60,934 nt of DNA from a virus, in the IMG/VR virus record IMGVR_UViG_3300047469_000311, positions 1 through 60,934 of that record; one strand, 5' to 3'. Below, piece after piece: positions 58,008 to 60,934 of the stretch (its first letter is position 1; every line of letters starts with the position of its first letter). Made by a program: the position numbers and the translations under genes. The notes under the pieces are model-generated. The model worked only from the letters and a program-made list of their open reading frames with translations, did no database searches and was not told the origin of the DNA.

Positions 58008-58373
58008 TTAGTACGCGTACACGCCTGCTTGTTCCAGGGTGTCGTGGTGACGTGCGACACGATGCATCAGCAGCTTCGAGATAAGGTGCGAAGCAGCGTC
58101 GCCTGCGTACCAGATGCACAGGACGGCTGCACCGTAGAAGCCAACCAGACCCAGGAACACGCCGAACACAAAGAAGAACGACACGAAACCCAGATCGAAG
58201 TCGATCGAACCCGCTACCGAGAGACGTTCTTTGGTGCGCTCGATGTCACGGGCTTGATCAGCCGCGTCTTTCTTCAAGAACTTCTTGTAGGCGCCGATCG
58301 CGCCGCGTGCTTTGATAGCGCCGATGATCAGGATAGCGAGGGCGAGGATAGCCACGAAGAGAGCGACGGACAT
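58008..58373 (-). CDS. Membrane protein, layout family member B (121 aa)
   Basis: An N-terminal span (SVALFVAILALAILIIGAIK), a basic and charged linker (YKKFLKKDAADQARDIERTK), two spans (GFVSFFFVFGVFLGLVGFYG, AAVLCIWYAGDAASHLISKL) and a polar end. Same layout as its neighbours on both sides. Function unknown. Confidence 0.6.
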   Translation of the reverse strand: MSVALFVAILALAILIIGAIKARGAIGAYKKFLKKDAADQARDIERTKERLSVAGSIDFDLGFVSFFFVFGVFLGLVGFYGAAVLCIWYAGDAASHLISKLLMHRVARHHDTLEQAGVYAY

Positions 58374-58402
58374 GAGAGATTCCTTGTAATCAGTAATGGG
58401 GG

Positions 58403-58780
58403 TTAAGCGGCCGTAACGTTCAAGCCACGACCTGTTTGCCAGAAGCGGACCAGGTAGATGTCCTTAAGTTGTTCCAGGAAATCCGCGAAGCAGCAGGCAA
58501 AGCACAGCGTGAAGAAGAGCGAAGTGAGCGACAGACCAGCCATCGCACACACCAAGGCGAGCGCCGCAGCGATCATGAAGTAGCTCGCATCGGGCAGCGG
58601 ATCGTTGTCGATCTGTACCGACAGGCCCTTCGCAGCCAGGCGCACTTTCTTGATCTCGATGTACGACGCGCAGAATTCCTGCGTTTGCACGGTCAGCAGT
58701 TTCTTGGCTTCTTCCATGTTGATCGCGAAGAGCACGAGCAGCAACGCTGCGATCACAAACAAAGCGAACAGGATGATCAT
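58403..58780 (-). CDS. Membrane protein, layout family member C (125 aa), first gene after an early-type promoter
   Basis: An N-terminal span (MIILFALFVIAALLLVLFAI), a polar linker (VQTQEFCASYIEIKKVRLAA), a Cys-rich double span (YFMIAAALALVCAMAGLSLT, LFFTLCFACCFADF) and a basic end. A TATATAAC box lies about 56 bases upstream, so this gene probably begins the early transcript that carries the small membrane genes. Confidence 0.65.
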   Translation of the reverse strand: MIILFALFVIAALLLVLFAINMEEAKKLLTVQTQEFCASYIEIKKVRLAAKGLSVQIDNDPLPDASYFMIAAALALVCAMAGLSLTSLFFTLCFACCFADFLEQLKDIYLVRFWQTGRGLNVTAA

Positions 58781-58835
58781 GGTGATGCTCCTTAACAGGT
58801 GTTGGGGTAGAAGCTATTTGCTTCAGTTCAAGTCG

Positions 58836-58843
58836 GTTATATA
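58836..58843 (-). promoter_or_regulatory. Early-promoter-like box TATATAAC
   Basis: TATATAAC on the leftward strand, one base from the consensus, preceded by TTTCAAACC and followed by CGACTTG. Upstream of the first gene of the membrane-protein run. Confidence 0.65.
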
Positions 58844-58862
58844 GGTTTGAAATCTTTTTCAA

Positions 58863-58918
58863 TCCACTTTTCAAGTGGGTTCAAAGAGAGTCCAAGCCAG
58901 GGAGCCGAAGCCCCCTGG
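58863..58918 (-). terminator. Two hairpins after the 117-aa membrane gene
   Basis: CCAGGG/CCCTGG with a UUCG-type loop (58898-58918) and CCACTT/AAGTGG (58863-58880). They separate the gene at 58927 from the early promoter at 58836. Confidence 0.65.
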
Positions 58919-58926
58919 TAACTAAC

Positions 58927-59280
58927 TTACATCCACTGGCACAGCGGATGCAGTTGGCGCGGATGATAATTACGGTTCGGGAAGCGATGCATCAGCACAC
59001 TGCGCAGGACGCAAGTCAGGCCTGCGAGCAGCGTGAAGAGAGCCGCCGCTTTCCAGCCGTGCATGTACAGGGCAACTGCCATAGCCAGGTACACCACCGG
59101 CATCAGCCAGTCTTGCCAGATTTCCAGCGTGCGGCGCGTGGGTGCCACCAGAATCACCCGACGGCACCAGTCAGTGACCTCGTGCTGGAGCGGACCACAC
59201 TGCGCAATCAGCAGCACACCGATGTGAAACACAAAACCCCAAGCCATCAGTCCCGTCACGATCATTTCGAATGTGCTCAT
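58927..59280 (-). CDS. Multi-span membrane protein (117 aa)
   Basis: Spans near MIVTGLMAWGFVFHIGVLLI and WLMPVVYLAMAVALYMHGWK, then AALFTLLAGLTCVLRSVLM, with basic loops. A TATATTCC box lies about 63 bases upstream, so it appears to be an independent early gene. Function unknown. Confidence 0.65.
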   Translation of the reverse strand: MSTFEMIVTGLMAWGFVFHIGVLLIAQCGPLQHEVTDWCRRVILVAPTRRTLEIWQDWLMPVVYLAMAVALYMHGWKAAALFTLLAGLTCVLRSVLMHRFPNRNYHPRQLHPLCQWM

Positions 59281-59342
59281 TTGTAACTCCTAGTTTGATT
59301 TAGTAGAGGGTTTGAGTTCGATACTGGTTTGAACTCAGCCGG

Positions 59343-59350
59343 GGAATATA
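59343..59350 (-). promoter_or_regulatory. Early-promoter-like box TATATTCC
   Basis: TATATTCC on the leftward strand, preceded by ATTCAAACA and followed by CCGGCTG. One base from the consensus TATATTAC and sharing the TTCAAAC upstream element with the box at 58836. Confidence 0.6.
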
Positions 59351-59390
59351 TGTTTGAATTTTATTTGAATCCGCTCAAAAAAGAATCGAC

Positions 59391-59420
59391 GTCATAAAGG
59401 CGAGCCCGAAGGCCCGCCTC
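59391..59420 (-). terminator. Hairpin with GACGTCATAAA flank
   Basis: AGGCG-x-GC/GC-x-CGCCT around a CCTTCGGG loop (59398-59418); on the leftward strand followed by CTTTATGACGTCG and then ATTCTTTTTTGAG. It ends the 118-residue gene. Confidence 0.75.
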
Positions 59421-59426
59421 TTGGGT

Positions 59427-59783
59427 TTACAGATGGTGGTTTGAAGTGAGGCGACGAATCTCCTCACTCTGGTGCTCAATCACTTCAGGAGGTACATCAG
59501 CCTCAGGCGGATAGACAATGTAGTTGCCATCACTGGGCTCCTCCACGTCGACACGCTTGCCGCTCTTGCGATCACGACACTCGCCCTTCTGGCAGTGCAC
59601 CAGTTGGCCACCCAGTTCCTCCACATCCGACAGTACCGTCTCCACACTGTCGTACTGGTGTGTTGCCGCGTACTTTAACTGGGCGTACCGGTGATACTTC
59701 GTCGCCAACAACGCTATCGCCACCAATACGACTACGAGGGCGATAATGACTTTCTTGGACCTTTTGGTCTCTCTAACTGGCAT
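59427..59783 (-). CDS. Membrane-anchored protein with soluble domain (118 aa)
   Basis: A basic N-terminus and one span (KKVIIALVVVLVAIALLATK) are followed by a roughly 80-residue hydrophilic domain with two cysteines (HCQKGECRD) and an acidic, Pro-rich end. Most likely an inner-membrane anchor with the domain in the periplasm, where the cysteines could pair. Function unknown. Confidence 0.6.
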   Translation of the reverse strand: MPVRETKRSKKVIIALVVVLVAIALLATKYHRYAQLKYAATHQYDSVETVLSDVEELGGQLVHCQKGECRDRKSGKRVDVEEPSDGNYIVYPPEADVPPEVIEHQSEEIRRLTSNHHL

Positions 59784-59804
59784 GATCTTCCTGAGGTAAG
59801 CCGG

Positions 59805-60149
59805 TTAATCTTTCAGACTGTCGAGGTACGCACCATCGATACAACCTTCCGGGTCCAGTGTGATAAGAAAGGTTGAAAAGTGGTGTACCGTAAAACGCCG
59901 CTGAGTGGGAGGCGCGCTGACTTGTCGCACTCGAACGATGCGACGATTCTCTTTACCGGTGTAAACGAGCTCGAACGCGATGTCAAAGTGAAGTTCTCCG
60001 CGCGGAGAGAATTCCCGCGCTTTGGACTGACCGACCCACACATGGCTTAACACTTTGTGGAACGTTGCACTATTGACACAGTTACGACGCATGTACTCCA
60101 GCCCGCGACGCTCGTCAATCTCCTCATTCACGTACATCATCAGGCTCAT
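59805..60149 (-). CDS. Hypothetical protein (114 aa)
   Basis: AGGAGAGCG precedes the ATG (MSLMMYVNEEIDERRGLEYM). A charged, mostly beta-rich protein (ELHFDIAFELVYTG, FSTFLITLDPEG). It lies 9 bases from the 121-residue gene upstream. No family recognised. Confidence 0.6.
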   Translation of the reverse strand: MSLMMYVNEEIDERRGLEYMRRNCVNSATFHKVLSHVWVGQSKAREFSPRGELHFDIAFELVYTGKENRRIVRVRQVSAPPTQRRFTVHHFSTFLITLDPEGCIDGAYLDSLKD

Positions 60150-60158
60150 CGCTCTCTC

Positions 60159-60524
60159 CTAAGCGTAGTGCGTCTCCCAGACTGGATTGCGCAGCCGAAT
60201 GGTCTCGATGACTTCCTGCTTGTCATTGAGAATCTGCACTTTGATGACGTCTTCCATGTCCACCAGCATGCCTTCAGCCTGGTCGTCCCATTCCTTACCA
60301 AAGAGTCGGATCAGAAAGAGCGTGCTGGCATCGAAGTCAAAGACCTTCTTCGGAATCACGAGCTTCCCGATTTCCTCGACGACATTATGGGCATGCCAGA
60401 GTGTCGCAAATGGCACAGCATCCTCAACCTTCTCTACCAGCGTCCACAGGTAAGGCTGATTCAGATCCGCCAGTCCCAGAAAGACACGCGCTTGTTGCCA
60501 CCGTTTAAAACGCAACACATACAT
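60159..60524 (-). CDS. Hypothetical protein (121 aa)
   Basis: AAGGAGAGTCGTG precedes ATG 60524 (MYVLRFKRWQQARVFLGLAD); the frame is open further upstream but the ribosome site decides. Soluble, with a beta-rich C-terminus (DVIKVQILNDKQEVIETIRL). Function unknown. Confidence 0.6.
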   Translation of the reverse strand: MYVLRFKRWQQARVFLGLADLNQPYLWTLVEKVEDAVPFATLWHAHNVVEEIGKLVIPKKVFDFDASTLFLIRLFGKEWDDQAEGMLVDMEDVIKVQILNDKQEVIETIRLRNPVWETHYA

Positions 60525-60535
60525 CACGACTCTCC

Positions 60536-60934
60536 TTACGCCGCTACCGGCACTTTGAGCGTACGCAAGAACCGCTCCATGTCTTCCATCGGCTCCGCCA
60601 TGTTGCCCCACTGCACCGGTGCGATGTCGCCATAGGTGGTCTTGAGAAACAACTCGACCGCCTTCTTGCTCATGTCGCTCTTGGCGCGCAAGAACCAGTA
60701 CGCCGTGAGTAGCGACATCTCCTTGATTTCGCCGTGTTTCAGGAACAGCACCCGACTCGGTTCGGGTGTGTGCACCGAGACGGTTTCGGCGAAGATGATT
60801 GGCGCGAAGAGCAAGCCCGTGACCTGGTAGCGGTTGTTCAAGAATTCCATCTTCTCCTGAATGGAGACGGCAAAACGACGCTCCATGTCAAAGAGGATAA
60901 AGCTCGGTCCCAACGGCGTACGCGAGAGGATCGG
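60536..60934 (-). CDS. Hypothetical protein, N-terminus outside window
   Basis: The frame stays open to the right edge (PILSRTPLGPSFILFDMERR at the visible start), so the gene probably begins beyond it; internal starts near 60913 are possible but have no ribosome site. Soluble mixed alpha/beta sequence with a helical C-terminus. No family recognised. Confidence 0.55.
   Translation of the reverse strand, partial: PILSRTPLGPSFILFDMERRFAVSIQEKMEFLNNRYQVTGLLFAPIIFAETVSVHTPEPSRVLFLKHGEIKEMSLLTAYWFLRAKSDMSKKAVELFLKTTYGDIAPVQWGNMAEPMEDMERFLRTLKVPVAA

Overview
The window looks like part of a phiKZ-type jumbo phage genome (the nucleus-forming group, Chimalliviridae). The evidence is a phiKZ-type major capsid protein of 734 residues with a long N-terminal propeptide, a very large portal protein, an N-terminal fragment of a multisubunit RNA polymerase beta subunit encoded as its own gene, DnaB-like and SNF2-like helicases, a RuvC-like resolvase, and TATATTAC-like boxes that match the known phiKZ early-promoter consensus. 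GC content is high, and the codon bias opens long antisense frames. This would suit a Burkholderiales-type host, but that is only inference. No integrase, rRNA, insertion sequence or CRISPR array was seen.

Layout. Positions 1-3710 (leftward): a RuvC-like resolvase cut by the window edge and two presumed virion proteins. 3779-6643 (rightward): portal. 6775-13348 (leftward): a P-loop protein, several unknowns and five small paralogues. 13557-21346 (leftward): a protein with a Gly/Asn/Gln/Trp-rich segment, the RNA polymerase beta fragment, a coiled-coil/membrane-tail protein, a hairpin-rich non-coding stretch and the major capsid gene. 22180-32203 (rightward): DnaB-like helicase, SNF2-like helicase, a probable ADP-ribosyltransferase, a virion-like protein with a C-terminal SMI1/KNR4 (SUKH) domain, one unknown and two probable propeptide-bearing internal virion proteins. 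32264-60934 (leftward throughout): unknown proteins, an AAA+ ATPase, small accessory genes, a tRNA/tRNA-like cluster (44979-46179), a DEDDh exonuclease, three hairpin-plus-U-tract units, a cyclophilin fused to an Acb2/Tad1-type domain, a truncated capsid paralogue, and a run of about a dozen small membrane proteins.

How parts fit together. The left half is mainly late (capsid, portal, internal proteins) and replication/transcription functions. The right half reads as early host-takeover and accessory genes: early-promoter-like boxes precede the genes at 40778, 49783, 58780 and 59280, and many genes overlap or nearly abut with Shine-Dalgarno-led starts. Transcription units are separated by GC-rich hairpins. 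Many of these are flanked by a conserved ACGNCATA / TATGNCGT pair and several have a UUCG-type loop.

The most interesting items are: (1) the cyclophilin-Acb2/Tad1-like fusion, a candidate anti-CBASS/anti-Thoeris sponge in a new architecture; (2) tRNA-like genes whose anticodon loops are replaced or interrupted by about 55 nt of structured sequence, beside three ordinary tRNAs; (3) a partial major-capsid paralogue and a separate small gene carrying a capsid C-terminal motif; (4) an immunity-type SUKH domain on a virion-like protein; and (5) a probable R-S-E ADP-ribosyltransferase. All family calls come from motif recognition by eye; no database search was run.
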